Positions 42,396 through 52,971 of a stretch of 64,000 bases of DNA are shown here, piece by piece (the first letter of the stretch is position 1; each line of letters begins with the position of its first letter). The position numbers were made by a program, and so were the translations under genes. The notes under the pieces are model-generated. The model was not told the DNA's origin. It saw only the letters and a list, made by a program, of their open reading frames with translations, and made no database searches. This DNA is from Adenophora triphylla var. japonica (taxonomy: Eukaryota; Streptophyta; Magnoliopsida; Asterales; Campanulaceae), in the NCBI GenBank assembly GCA_022495995.1, contig JAFEMH010002514.1, positions 186,001 to 250,000 of the forward strand, written 5' to 3'.

Positions 42396-44839
42396 GTCTT
42401 ATTCGTGATGATCACAAAGCTATTTAAAACCCTTTATTGATGTTCGGGTTTATCGACCGCCAAAACTGATATGAACAAATATTTCAATCAATCATGAGGA
42501 GAAAGCCCACTAATATCGAGAATCAAATTCGGGAAGATGAACAGTGTATGGGCATGGTCCTTGAGGAGACTGGATTTTTCTTAGATCTGTTTATGATTTC
42601 GACCGGACCAGTTATGGTTGCCTACATTCCCCTCCTTGGGAGGAGCTCAGGTCGCCATAGTTCGGGCTTATCCCGAATGAAAAGAATGAACGGTGAAATT
42701 CGGGGATTTGAGGACCTTTGAAGATTTTAAGAATTGAAAGAACATGTCCTCTTGGAGTGTCGCTGGGAGACACGGATGTGAAGCCCCAGTAGGACATTCA
42801 CGGCAGGTGTTTGCAGAGGAGAAATGAAATATGCTCACATGCAACGTCGAATGGACAGATAGAATTTGTACAATCTTCGCTTGACGGTCCTTTGAGCTGG
42901 GATGGACTTGGCTCCTCTTTAAGCAACAATCTATTTTAGAACTCGACGGTATTGGAATGAAACTGCTATCCGGTAGGAACTGCGACTGGGTCTCGGGATT
43001 TTGATCGGTCTTCGGGTGATTTAGGATATCATGACCTCTTAAAATGAGAGGTCGACTAGGCTTTTTGCTGACTGAACCTCTAAAGATGAGAGGTTTGGCT
43101 TTTGGGTATGTGTCTGGGATTTCTAAGGCGAGGGAATTGATTTACTTCTTCACTGCCTCTAAGAATGAGAGGTCAATCTTGGCTTTGGCAATGGAATAGG
43201 TAAGGGTAACGGAAATATCCTCTAAAATTGAGAGGACGTCTTGGAATTGGTTAGAGGTAATGGTGAGGGGACATCCATGATATCTCTTTATTCACTTTGA
43301 GGCTCCTCTTGAGTAACGACCGGCTTCCTTGACTTTTGCTTTTGAGAGAATCGCTGGGGACTATGCTCTCTTTCTTTTCTTCTTCTTTTTTTTTTTTTAA
43401 TATTTTTGTGTCTCTCTTTTTTTTTGTATTTTTGCCTCTCTTTTTTTTCAACTTTGTTTTGAGAGGATAATATCAGCTAGTCCCCAGGATGGATCATTGC
43501 CTTCTGTCATTCTTGAGCTTGGAAACGGTCGATCTTCTTTTGAATGATGGGAGCCTCGAGGATAGTCCCTCTTCTTCTTGAGATGGTTAAATGGGTTTCA
43601 AATATGCCGATCTTGAAATGAAGGGGTATTGTTTAGTGAGGGTGAGGTAACGGTTTTCCTAAGGGTGAAAGGTTTCAACCGCAGCCCCTACCGGATGATC
43701 CGAACGAGATTGAGTCTTCACTTGCTTGCTTAAGCTTACTCTGAGAAAGATCCGTGCAAATTCATCGAGCAACGAGATAGCGAGGATGAAGGAAGGTATG
43801 TGAGCATATGGGACGCGAGATGGGGAATTGGTGAGCCCCACTTTGGGAAGGATATCAGTCGATTTTCTCACTCCGATCAATTTAAACATTAGTCATTTCG
43901 AAGCATTAGTCGGTGAGCAGCACAAGTGATCATTTGGAATAAGACCATTTCAATCGAGTGTAACGTAGGTGTGCTAGTAATGTCTCGAGTCTAGCAAGAA
44001 GAGAAACAAAGATTTTTATCACTGCAAAGTAAAACTGGTCCAACTTGGACTTGACAGACTCATGTCCGATAGTGGACATTCTAGACCCTACGAGGACTGA
44101 TTGACTGCATCAACATTCGGACGGGAGGAAGGGTATCGTTGCCGTCTGTGCGGTGAGGACTCTTCTCAATCTTTATGTCCTTCACAAGCTGTCTCTCCTT
44201 AGCTTTCGCAATCTGAGCAAACAACCGGGCCTCCCGCTTGTGAGGAAAAATGTCTTCAAGTGTAGCCCACAACTTTTCGATGGACGCACCATTTGCACTC
44301 TGCTGCTGACCCGTGGGCTACGAACCTCCAGACTGGTGGGCCGTAATCTTATCTGCACCGAGCATTTTAGATTTCGAATCAGATGGACGACCGCTCGGGC
44401 ACTTGAACTTCTTCCGCCTCGGGAATATGGACCTATGAGCGCCGGGAACGAGAGCGCACACCCAACTTGCCTTAGTCTTGCAAAGGTAAAGAGGTAAGAG
44501 CGTGTATAGACGGAGGGTAGAGAATTTTGAGAAGGTACGGGAGAGGGAAGAGTACGGAAGGAGATGGACTCATGCAACACTTTATTAATCTTCAAGTAGA
44601 AATCGGTGGCTTTTAAGTCCTAGGAACGGTTGGGAAAGGCTAATCCTTTATTTCACGCAATCTAGACCTCGAGGGAACCTAGGGACACATCATCTACAAA
44701 TACACAAAATGTGTTGGTTCAAAATGAATAATAGGCAATAGTACCTAAATAAAACCAAAGCATTTATGGGACGGACGAGCAGCCCCAATTTCTCCAGAAA
44801 TTTGGGCAGCATAACGGGTATTCCTGAAGAATTTCAAGG
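42396..44839. other. Interior of element B without recognisable genes
   Basis: The region contains four CCTCT/AGAGG hairpins (43035-43235) and a T-rich low-complexity tract at 43375-43455. Short frames on both strands (for example 44182-44595 minus) have no recognisable domain. I see no retrotransposon protein here. Confidence 0.5.
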
Positions 44840-44965
44840 AAAAATCCGGCATGACCTCTCGTCGGTGCACGTTGACAAAGCGACATGATCTCTCGTTAGA
44901 ACATGTCGTGGGAACGACATGTCCTCTCGTGAAACCATGTTGCGATGGCAACATGCCCACACGTG
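44840..44965 (-). repeat. Short repeats forming two strong hairpins in the leader of element B
   Basis: ACATGTCGT (44901-44909) pairs with ACGACATGT (44914-44922). CATGTTGC (44936-44943) pairs with GCAACATG (44948-44955). Both loops are four bases. The surrounding 34-36-bp units share CATGACCTCTCGT-like phrases. Confidence 0.6.
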
Positions 44966-45708
44966 CTAGGTTTTGGGAAAGGTACGAAGGCTTATTAAGA
45001 ATTTTGAAACAACTCATTTTAGTGTATTTGAAAAATGACATGTCAAAAACCAACCGTTTGGGTAAGGTTTAAATGTGTGGTGCCACCTATAACGCGCTAG
45101 GGGGATAGGTTTGACATTAGGCGCTCAAGCGTAGGCGAATATTATCACCGTCCGCGATGCCGTCAATCGCACCCGAGGTTCTAGATCTACGTGATGTAGT
45201 GTGCGGGATGGCTATGTTCCTTTATTTGCGAAAATGATTTTTTTAATTTTTTTTAATTTTTTTTTATTTGAAAAAGGGGAGAAATGAAAACAACTCACAC
45301 ACACACCCCCACAGAGTACAATAAGCAAGGATCAATAAAATTGATCATGGGGGACTGCCCCACAATCACAACTTGTATCAAGGAAACCAAACCCTGCAGA
45401 GTGACCACCTTCTGTCGCGCTACACAGGACATCAAAGGTACGCTTTGTCGCGTGACAGAAGGAGTCACATTGCCAGAACCCTGAACAAAAGAACATAACC
45501 AGCCCCAGCCTCCAAGCACAAGCAACAGATCAACACCAAGCCCCAGCACAGCACAACATCAACAGGAAGCAAGGAAGGGGAGGGAATAAAACAAAGCAAG
45601 AAATGCATACAACACATATAATGTCACAAACAAAGCACACACAAATGAAGGAATCGAATGTTGAACGAACATGAAAGTTTGACCCACTTTTGAAAACCAA
45701 GTTTCAAG
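44966..45708. other. Leader of element B next to the primer site
   Basis: It includes a T-rich tract at 45235-45270 and a CA-rich tract at 45293-45310. No credible gene is seen. Confidence 0.5.
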
Positions 45709-45726
45709 TCCCCAGCGGAGTCGCCA
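45709..45726 (-). other. Primer binding site of element B, tRNA-Arg type
   Basis: On the minus strand TGGCGACTCCGCTGGGGA starts one base after the LTR. It is complementary to the 3' end of a plant tRNA-Arg, as I recall that end. Confidence 0.75.
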
Positions 45727-45727
45727 C

Positions 45728-47740
45728 TGAATGTGCGCTCGCCGAAAAAAATAAAAAGGAGTCGCCACGCCGTTTTTAAGAGGAAACATTGAAAACCTTT
45801 TTTAGAGAGAAAATGGGTTCGGGGGTCAGGTTACGTGTTGGGAAGAACCGAGAGTTCACCCAACACGCTTCGTCCGTAGACGAGTCTTTCAATTGTTCAA
45901 CATTTAAATCATCCAAATGTGTGTGCAAAGTGTGTATGACAAGATATGTATGAAATGCATTAAATGGCTTTGTTTTATTACTCAACAAGGGGAAAATACA
46001 ACTTGTAAGCCATTGACTCTGGGAGGCCACATCCCACTTTACCTCGAGGACAAACAGAACATGATTTACAACTGAAAGGATGATCCTCTGCAGATGGTCA
46101 CCATGTGTCGCGTGACACAGGACATGCTAGGCATGATGTGTTGCGTGACACATGTTTACCGTTTGCAGGGACCTTACATTTTGTAATACAGAGGCAACAG
46201 ATACCAAGACAGATCAAAGGATCAAACCAAACCAACTCAGATACCAACGAATATACAAAGGATTGACCAAGGGGATGTGGATATAGGGAGATCCACACTC
46301 CCTTGGCCAATAAACAACAAATACCACAAGATCACATCACAAATACCAACAATACCAAGCAAAGCTAATTAAACAGAGAGATCGGCAGTTGGGACTTGAT
46401 AATTGGGGGACAGATGGAGTCTAATTATCAAGTCCGGGGAATAGATTGCAACGGAGCAAACACAATAACAAAAATGAGGGAAGAGATTTGTTACCCTCGT
46501 AGTCCACGCTTCCTAAACCAAGTTAGGTTTAAGGATCTTCAAATCAGATCCGGAACGAATTCAAATCCCAGACCAAGTGGTTTGCAGCTTCCAGTAATGG
46601 TGCGGACTGTGCTTCGGGCGGAATTGGCGCTGGAACAGGGGAGAACTGAGGGAACTTCGTTTTGGTTGTCGGCTTGGCATTGTTGAAGGGAGGCACCGTT
46701 ACGGAGGAGGTTTGGCCGGAAATTAGAGGTAGATTGGTGGTGGTGGTGTAACGGCTTAGAGGCTGTAAACTGGAGAAGCAGGGGAGATGGCGATCGGTTT
46801 GAGTAGAGAGAGAACGACGGTGGAAGATGCTATGGATGTTGTTGATTTGGCCGAAGAAGATGGTGGGGCAGTGGTTACAGGCTAAGGCTTAGAACAGGGT
46901 AAGGAGTTGGCGTCGGATTTGGCTTAGAACAGGGTAAGGAGTTGGCATCGGATTTGGAGAGAATTGAGAAGGATGGTGGAAGCGGTTGTGATTGGGGTAG
47001 CCGGCGAAGATGGTGATGAAGCTTGGCATCTACTTTGGCCGGAGAGAGATGGAGATTGAAGGGAATTGAAGGTCACCGGTTGGTTTGGGGATCGGAGAAG
47101 AAGGGTGAGGTCGCCGGTTGTTCAGGTCGGGTGATTGGAGGTCGCCGGTTAATGGTGTTTGTGAGGAAGGTGTTAATTGCAGGTTTGGCCGGTGAGGGAG
47201 AGCTTAGGTTGGAGAAGCTTGGGTGAGGGCGTTGAAGGGAGGATCGTAGTTTGGGAAGAAGGTGTTGCGTATAGAGAGAGAGAGAGGAGAGAGAATGAGA
47301 GTGATTTACGGATAGAGAGAGAAAGGGTGAGGACTGTGTGTTGTGTGTGTGAGTTGTGAGAGGCTCCTCCTAACAAATGAAATGGAATTTGGTATTTAAA
47401 GCGTAAATTGGGAATGAGTTTAATATGTCGCACGATCCAACGTCTCCAAATTCCATGCCTCAAACTGTCGCACGACGGGCCACGTCCATAACTGATTCTG
47501 GCGCCAAAACCAGATTCTGGAACATTCCGGGTTAATTCCCAAGAGGTCCAAACTGATTTATTCCTTTTAGGTCCTTTTGTTCGGGAAAAGTACTAAAAAA
47601 TACTTCCTTCGCGGGAAACTTATAAAAAGTTCCCGGAAGTCTCGGAACGGACCGGGAATTTACCAAAACGCCCCTAAATGCAATTTTATCACATTAAAAT
47701 GCATCTGGAAAGGTTGCGAATTTGGATTGGCGTACTTACA
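45728..47740 (-). repeat. 5' LTR of element B (element orientation)
   Basis: 2013 bases. The extra length against the other LTR comes from a tandem duplication near 46890-46960 (CTTAGAACAGGGTAAGGAG occurs twice) and an insertion near 47120-47150. It has a copy of the primer-site core 40 bases before its end (minus strand, 45767 down to 45758). Confidence 0.92.
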
Positions 47741-47745
47741 AAGGC

Positions 47746-48110
47746 ATTGGCAAGAGGTCCTCTAGACTATGATTTTTACCCCGATTGTTATGTTAATGGC
47801 GTCAAGTTCGTATTGCTCTTCGTGATGACCATTTAACCACTCAAAATAGTGGTGTATGGGTACCGGGGAATGACCAAACTGCTGGTTGGGAATTCTATGG
47901 AAAGTTGACCATGGTTGTTCTCCTGCTTTATAGGAATCGTTTCGAAATTATCTTGTTCAAATGTCGGTGGTTTGATACAAACCTAAATAGAAACGGTAGC
48001 GTCAAACGGGAATATGGTCTTGTGTCAGTTAATACCGATAGAGTTTGGTTCGAAGATGATCCTATCATATTCGCAACCATGGAAAAACAAGTTATATATT
48101 TAGATGACCC
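47746..48110 (+). pseudogene. TNP2-type transposase C-terminus (DUF4216-like)
   Basis: The frame continues the exon cut at 37778: LARGPLDYDFYPDCYVNGVKF. A frameshift near 47810 leads to NSGVWVPGNDQTAGWEFYG and RFEIILFKCRWFDTN, typical of the DUF4216 part of TNP2 proteins. The reading is cut at 48110 by the second CACTA-like end. Confidence 0.83.
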
Positions 48111-48113
48111 GCT

Positions 48114-49190
48114 CACTACCAGAAACTGAGTATTTACCGACGGAATGACCAGCGACAGAATCATTCTGCCGCTATATAGCGACGGAAATTATGCTTTAGC
48201 GACGGAATAATTTTGGCGTCAATTTTACCGACGGAATTAAATTCCGTCGATGAGTTTGGTCGCTAAAAACGAATTTTCGTCGAATATTCGTTTCATTACC
48301 GCCACTAGATTGGCGCCTGAATTATTGACGGAATATTCCGTCGCTAGTGCTTTCTCAGCGGCGGAATTATTCCGTCGGTGAAAATTTAATATTTTTTTTA
48401 TTTTTTTAAATAAACCAGCGACGGAATGTTTCCGTCGGTGATAAATTAATTTTGTTTTTTATTTTTTTATTTATCAGCGACTGAAATATTCCGTCGGTGA
48501 TTATAACATTTAATTTTTAATTATTTTTAATTAATCAGCGACGAAATTCTTCCGTCGGTAGAAATTAAATATTTTTTAATTTTTTTTTAAATAAACCTGT
48601 GACGGAATAATTCAGTCGATGATAAATTAATTTTTTTTATTTTTTCATTTATCAGCGACGGAAATATTTCATCGGTGATTGTAACATTTAATTTTTAACT
48701 ATTTTTAATTAATCAGCGACGGAATTCTTCCGTCGGTAGAAATTAAATATTTTTTAATTTTTTTTAAATAAACCACCGGCGGAATATTTCTGTCGGTGAT
48801 AAATTAATTTTTTTTATTTTATTATTTATCAGCGACTGAAATATTCCGTTGGTGATTATAGCATTTAATTTTAATTATTTTTAATTAATCAGCGACGGAA
48901 TCATTCCGTCGGTAGAAATTAAATATTTTTTATTTTTTTAAATAAACCAGCGACGAAATATTTCCGTCGGTGATAAATTAATTTTTTTTTATTTTTTTAT
49001 ATATCAGCGACGGATTTATTCCGTCGGTGATTATAGCATTACATTTTTAATTATTTTTAATTAAACAGCGACGGAATTATTCCGTCGGTGATTAATAATT
49101 TTTGTTTTTTTATTTTTTTTTTATTTATCAGCGACGGAAATATTCCGTCGGTGATTATAACATTTAATTTTTAATTATTTTATAACTAAT
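48114..49190 (+). mobile_element. Second CACTA-like transposon, one end only
   Basis: It starts CACTACCAGAAACTGAG after GCT (48111-48113, possible TSD). Its subterminal repeats (GACGGAA ... TTCCGTC) differ from those of the first CACTA element. No opposite end (TTTCTGGTAGTG) was found, so the element is truncated. It lies in the C-terminal transposase exon of the first CACTA transposon. Confidence 0.75.
48370..49175 (+). repeat. Higher-order array of GACGGAA/TTCCGTC hairpins
   Basis: About 14 hairpins spaced 56-62 bases apart. Three kinds of AT linker alternate in fixed order (ending ATTTATC, TTAATTAATC and AAATAAACC), making a three-unit superrepeat of about 178 bases repeated four times or more. 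Confidence 0.85.
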
Positions 49191-49199
49191 TAACACAAT

Positions 49200-49570
49200 A
49201 ACTAACTGAAAACATTAAAAAATTTAACTGGAAATGTAAGAAAATTGACTGGAATTTCATAAAACTAACTGAAATTTTGAAAAACTAACTGAAAAACATT
49301 AAAAAAAACAAACTGGAAACGTTAAAAAACTGATTGAAATTCTAAAAAACTAACTGAAAACGTTAAAAAACTGACTGGAATTTCAATAAACTAATTGAAA
49401 ATGTTAAAAAACTGACTAAAATCGTTAACAACTGATTGAAATTCTAAAAAACTAACTAAAAACGTTAAAAAACTGATTGAAATTCTAAAAAACTAACTAG
49501 TAACGTTCAAAAACTGACTGAAATTCTAAAAAACTAACTGAAAACGTTAAAAAACTGACTGAAATTTCAA
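49200..49570 (+). repeat. About 40-bp AT-rich repeats
   Basis: Alternating AACTAACTGAAAACGTTAA and AACTGACTGAAATTCTAAA half-units. It may be the interior of the truncated CACTA-like element or an independent array. Confidence 0.75.
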
Positions 49571-49596
49571 ACGATTATAAGTATATGAGATTTGAG

Positions 49597-49890
49597 ATTT
49601 AGGGTTTGGGGTTTAGGGTTTAGGGGTTAGGGTATAAGTATATGAGATTTGAGATTTAGGGTTAAGGGTTTTTGCTTAGGGTTAGAGTTTAGGGTTTAGG
49701 GGTATAGGGTTTAGGGTTTATGGTTTAGGGGTTAGGGTTTAGGGTTTAGGGTTTGGGGGTTAAGGTTTAGGGTTTAGGGGTTAGGGTTTAGGGTTTAGGG
49801 TTTAGGGGTTAGGGTTTAGGGTTTGGGGGTTAGAGTTTAGGGTTTAGGGAAATGATTTAAGGGTTGGGGTATAGGGTTTAGGGTTTAGGA
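49597..49890 (+). repeat. Interstitial telomere-like tract (TTTAGGG type)
   Basis: About 290 bases of TTTAGGG repeats with many GGGGTTAGGG and other variants. The array is too degenerate and internal to be a functional telomere. Confidence 0.85.
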
Positions 49891-50168
49891 CAAATCAAGT
49901 TTTCAAATATCTCGACAAGTCCTCTTTTTCTACAAAATAGGACAATAGAGCTAAACATTGATTTTCTGTCAGCAAGGGCTTCCATACACTTTTACAAGCT
50001 TTTCAGTGCTCATACTCTCTCATAAGAGTCAAACCCAAAAGCATTTATTTTGTGCCTACATCAAATAAGGCATTCACACAAAAGGGGACCCGTTCCCACC
50101 TTTTCAAAAATAAATACGCCCTTGCGAGTGTACATTACGAGTCATTTCTCCCACAAAAGAAAGTTGAA

Positions 50169-50202
50169 CTACATATACCTGAGCCCCTCAAGGGGAACGT
50201 AG
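50169..50202 (+). other. Conserved Tat 3'-region hairpin (copy D)
   Basis: Outer arms CTAC (50169-50172) and GTAG (50199-50202); inner arms CCCC/GGGG around TCAA (50184-50195). The flank GGCAGCCTT ... TTGGTTCGGTCTAA matches copy C in element F. Confidence 0.55.
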
Positions 50203-50489
50203 GCAGCCTTCATTGGTTCGGTCTAAGGAATACACAAAATTCCAAAAATTGACGCCACCAAGGCTCAGGCAAGAAGCAAGCAAGAGATTTTGCGTCTCGA
50301 CAGAGCTTTAAAAGTAAATCACAAATCATCACAGTTAAAACACTTCTTGATGAGTTCAAGCATGTTCTACTCTCAAACTCACAACATGATAAAAGACAAC
50401 CTAAAACATTTAACAATCAATGTGTCTGCAATGACAATGAATGGATACTCTGTGTTTCAGAAGGTCATTCCATGCTACTCGCGTTTGGC

Positions 50490-51470
50490 CCTTCGTCACT
50501 CTTTCCTTTCTTCCCTCGTCACCAACGAGTCTTCTTTCATTCCACATGAGCGAGTTCTGTCTCCCTCATTCCGAGATCAGGAGTCCTCCTCATCGTGTCA
50601 AACGAACCAGTCGCTCTCAGAGCATCGTTCACCCGTGCCTCGGCTCGGATCTCCTCCTTACGAGTCTGCAAAAGTGGATCTCTCCTCGCCAGTCTGTCAA
50701 CTCGAGTCCCGTAGTCAAACAAAGCATCTCCCATGACATCCTGAGGGTTAGACCAGGCTTCTGCACTCCTAAGGCTATAGCTGAGGCGGCAATCTAGCCC
50801 CAGAATTGCTTCACGCCTGCTCCACATAAACACTTGGGTCTGCCCGATATGCTACTCATACAAATCCAGGTACTCGGTGGTCAAGACAACACTCTCCCGA
50901 CATCTAAGGAGCACCACAGGATGGAAAGCGGAATACTTCCATACCCTCAGAAAATACAAAAAGGCATCTGGACCCGCCATGCAGAAAGAAGCTACCCCCA
51001 TTGTGGCATTGTCGTTCCAGCCCAGCAAAGGCTCCTGCCTCATCCTGAACTGCCTGGAAACAAGCAAAGAAGACCAAGACAAACACGGAACTCTGACAAC
51101 ATAGAAATCTTCCTGACAAGCCCTCCTAGTCTCAATTCCCTAATGAGGAATCCACCAACGGAGGTGATGCGTGCCAAGTCAAACCATCCACCTCTCCCAA
51201 GCAGACTAATCCATATCCAAGACAAGAGGTCGCTGAGCAAACGTCCACGGACCAAGAGATGTCAAAAGCACAGGCATTGCTTAAAGCCTCTCTCGCAACC
51301 ACAAAGTGACCAAAGCAGGGGCTTCCCCCATGCATGAATCGGTCCCCCATCACCAAAGTGATCTATGCCATGGAAAGTCTCCCCCGAAACTAAGGGAAAG
51401 ATGTACTCACCGGCCCAGCAATGGCCTACCACATCCAACAAACACGTCCCAGGGTACATAATTCCCACCG
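50490..51470 (-). pseudogene. Antisense gene remnant of element D
   Basis: Three minus-strand fragments in different frames match the minus-strand protein of element F: LLDVVGHCWAGEYIFPLV (near 51435), VWKYSAFHPVVLLRCRES (near 50930) and RSAEAWSNPQDVMGDAL (near 50760). The sense-strand frames here are not conserved between D and F, which supports the minus strand as the coding strand. The N-terminal part is absent, and several stops and frameshifts occur. Confidence 0.7.
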
Positions 51471-51880
51471 TCGCTCATGAAACTGTCAAAGCTGCTTCAG
51501 CCCCAACTGCTCAGAAAACCTGCCAAAGCTGTCTCAGCCCCCATATACCACAAGAATTTCAAGCTCATGCGACATGCACAAAACATAAAAAAAAAGGGAG
51601 TAGAAACAACCCCTAAAACAAAAATATAAGAGTTCATTACATGTGAATACATTGTGCATATAAATAGAAATATTTTGTTGCTCTCCTCACTAACATGCAC
51701 AGAAAAGAAAAGAAAAAAAAATAGAGTCTTACTCTAAGTCATCGGCACCACCGCCTGGTAAAAACTCCGGCATCTCGGCGCCCCCGCCAGCCACCTCATC
51801 ATCCTCACTGAACACAGCACCTTCCTCGACCGGATAATCCAGGAAGTCCGCAGGAGTAAGAACAAAGAAGGAAAGAGAAG
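51471..51880. other. Unassigned part of element D
   Basis: It holds a repeated phrase AAGCTGCTTCAGCCCC/AAGCTGTCTCAGCCCC near 51490-51545 and an A-rich tract near 51700-51725. A minus-strand frame 51920-51729 ends in an acidic stretch (EEGAVFSEDDEVAGGG) and might be the tail of an antisense exon; this is uncertain. Confidence 0.4.
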
Positions 51881-52059
51881 ATGAGCCATCCCTCCTCTCC
51901 TTTTCCAGCACCTGAGGCACCCCACGTCCTCAAACATTTCAACAACTCAGCCAGAGGTGGCACCACATTCTCACTATCTCGGTCAGAGGCACCCCACGTA
52001 CTCAACACATCAACAACTCGGTCAAAGGCGCCCCACGGCCTCAAACATCACAACAAATT

Positions 52060-52835
52060 CGATCCGAGGTGTCACCTCGCCCTCACACCAAGTTCAGACA
52101 GAGGAACCACCTCGCCCTCACACCAAGATCAGACAGAGGCGCCACCTCGCCCTCACATCAAGTTCAGACAGAGGTGCCACCTCGCCCTCACCGCAAGTCC
52201 AGACAGAGGCGCCACCTCGCCCTCACACCAAGATCAGACAGAGGTGCCACCTCGCCCTCACACCAAGTTCAAACAGAGGCGCCACCTCGCCCTCACCGCA
52301 AGTTCAGACAGAAGTGCCACCTCGCCCTCACCGCAAGTTCAGACAAAGGCGTAACCTCCCCCTCACCGCAAATCCAGACAGAGGCACTACCTCGCCATCA
52401 CCGCAAGTTCAGACAGAGGGGCTACCTCGCCCTCACCACAAGTCCAGACGGAGGGGCCACCTCGCCCTCACACCAAGATCAGACAGAGGCACCACCTCGC
52501 CCTCACACCAAGTTCGGACAGAGGTGCCACCTCGCCCTCACCGCAAGTTCAGACAGAGGTTCCACCTCGCCCTCAACGCAAGTTCAGAGAGAGGCGCCAC
52601 CTCGCCCTCACCGCTAGTTCAGACAGAGGCGCCACCTCGCCCTCACACCAAGTTCAGACAAAGGCGCCACCTCGCCCTCACCGCAAGTTCAGACAGAGGA
52701 GCCACCTCGCCCCCACCCCAAGTTCAGACAGAGGCGTAACCTCTCCCTCACCACAAGTCCAAACAGAGGCGCCACCTCGCCTTTACCGCAAGTTCAGATA
52801 GAGGCGCCACCTTGCCCTCACCGCAAGTTCGGACA
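52060..52835 (+). repeat. 35-bp tandem repeat array of element D
   Basis: About 22 copies of a unit with GCCACCTCGCCCTCACCGC and AGTTCAGACAGAG. Because 35 is not divisible by three and the unit has no plus-strand stop, all three plus frames are open through it; they are rejected as genes. Such arrays are typical of the variable 3' region of Tat elements. Confidence 0.93.
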
Positions 52836-52971
52836 AAGGCACCATCACGTCCTCATCATTTCACCGACTTCGATCAAAAACACCAGCGCATCCTCAGCAT
52901 TTCAGCGACTTCGGTCACAAGCATTTCCTCCTGCAAGTAAACACAACAAAGGTATGAAAAATCATACTTAT

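Larger units (their letters stand above)
37779..47740 (-). mobile_element. Element B: large non-autonomous Tat-like LTR retrotransposon
   Basis: LTRs of 1954 bp (37779-39732) and 2013 bp (45728-47740), TGAATG to CTTACA on plus. The primer site lies on the minus strand beside the right LTR and the polypurine tract beside the left LTR, so the element runs on the minus strand. The 6.0-kb interior has no recognisable gag, protease, RT or integrase. It has a 31-bp repeat array and a conserved hairpin shared with element A, which ties it to the Tat lineage. Confidence 0.88.
33384..48113 (+). mobile_element. CACTA (En/Spm, TNP2-type) DNA transposon, right end not found
   Basis: It starts CACTACTTGAAATC after a possible TSD GTA (33381-33383). 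Subterminal repeats follow, then a TNP2-type transposase. Element B splits the transposase gene. The reading continues after element B to 48110, where a second CACTA-type end begins. No matching right inverted repeat was found, so the right end is lost or outside the window. Confidence 0.85.
49891..52971 (+). mobile_element. Element D: 3' part of a Tat element related to F
   Basis: From about 50140 to 51470 it follows the order and sequence of 61350-63200 in element F: conserved hairpin, then remnants of the antisense gene on the minus strand. A 35-bp repeat array follows, then the LTR at 52972. Gag-pol is missing. The left border at 49890 abuts the telomere-like tract. Confidence 0.75.

Noticed and set aside
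49597..49890. True chromosome end
   Set aside because: The tract is short, degenerate and flanked on both sides by transposon sequence.
51957..52739. Long plus-strand reading frame of 260 codons
   Set aside because: It is only the translation of the 35-bp repeat, open in all three frames.
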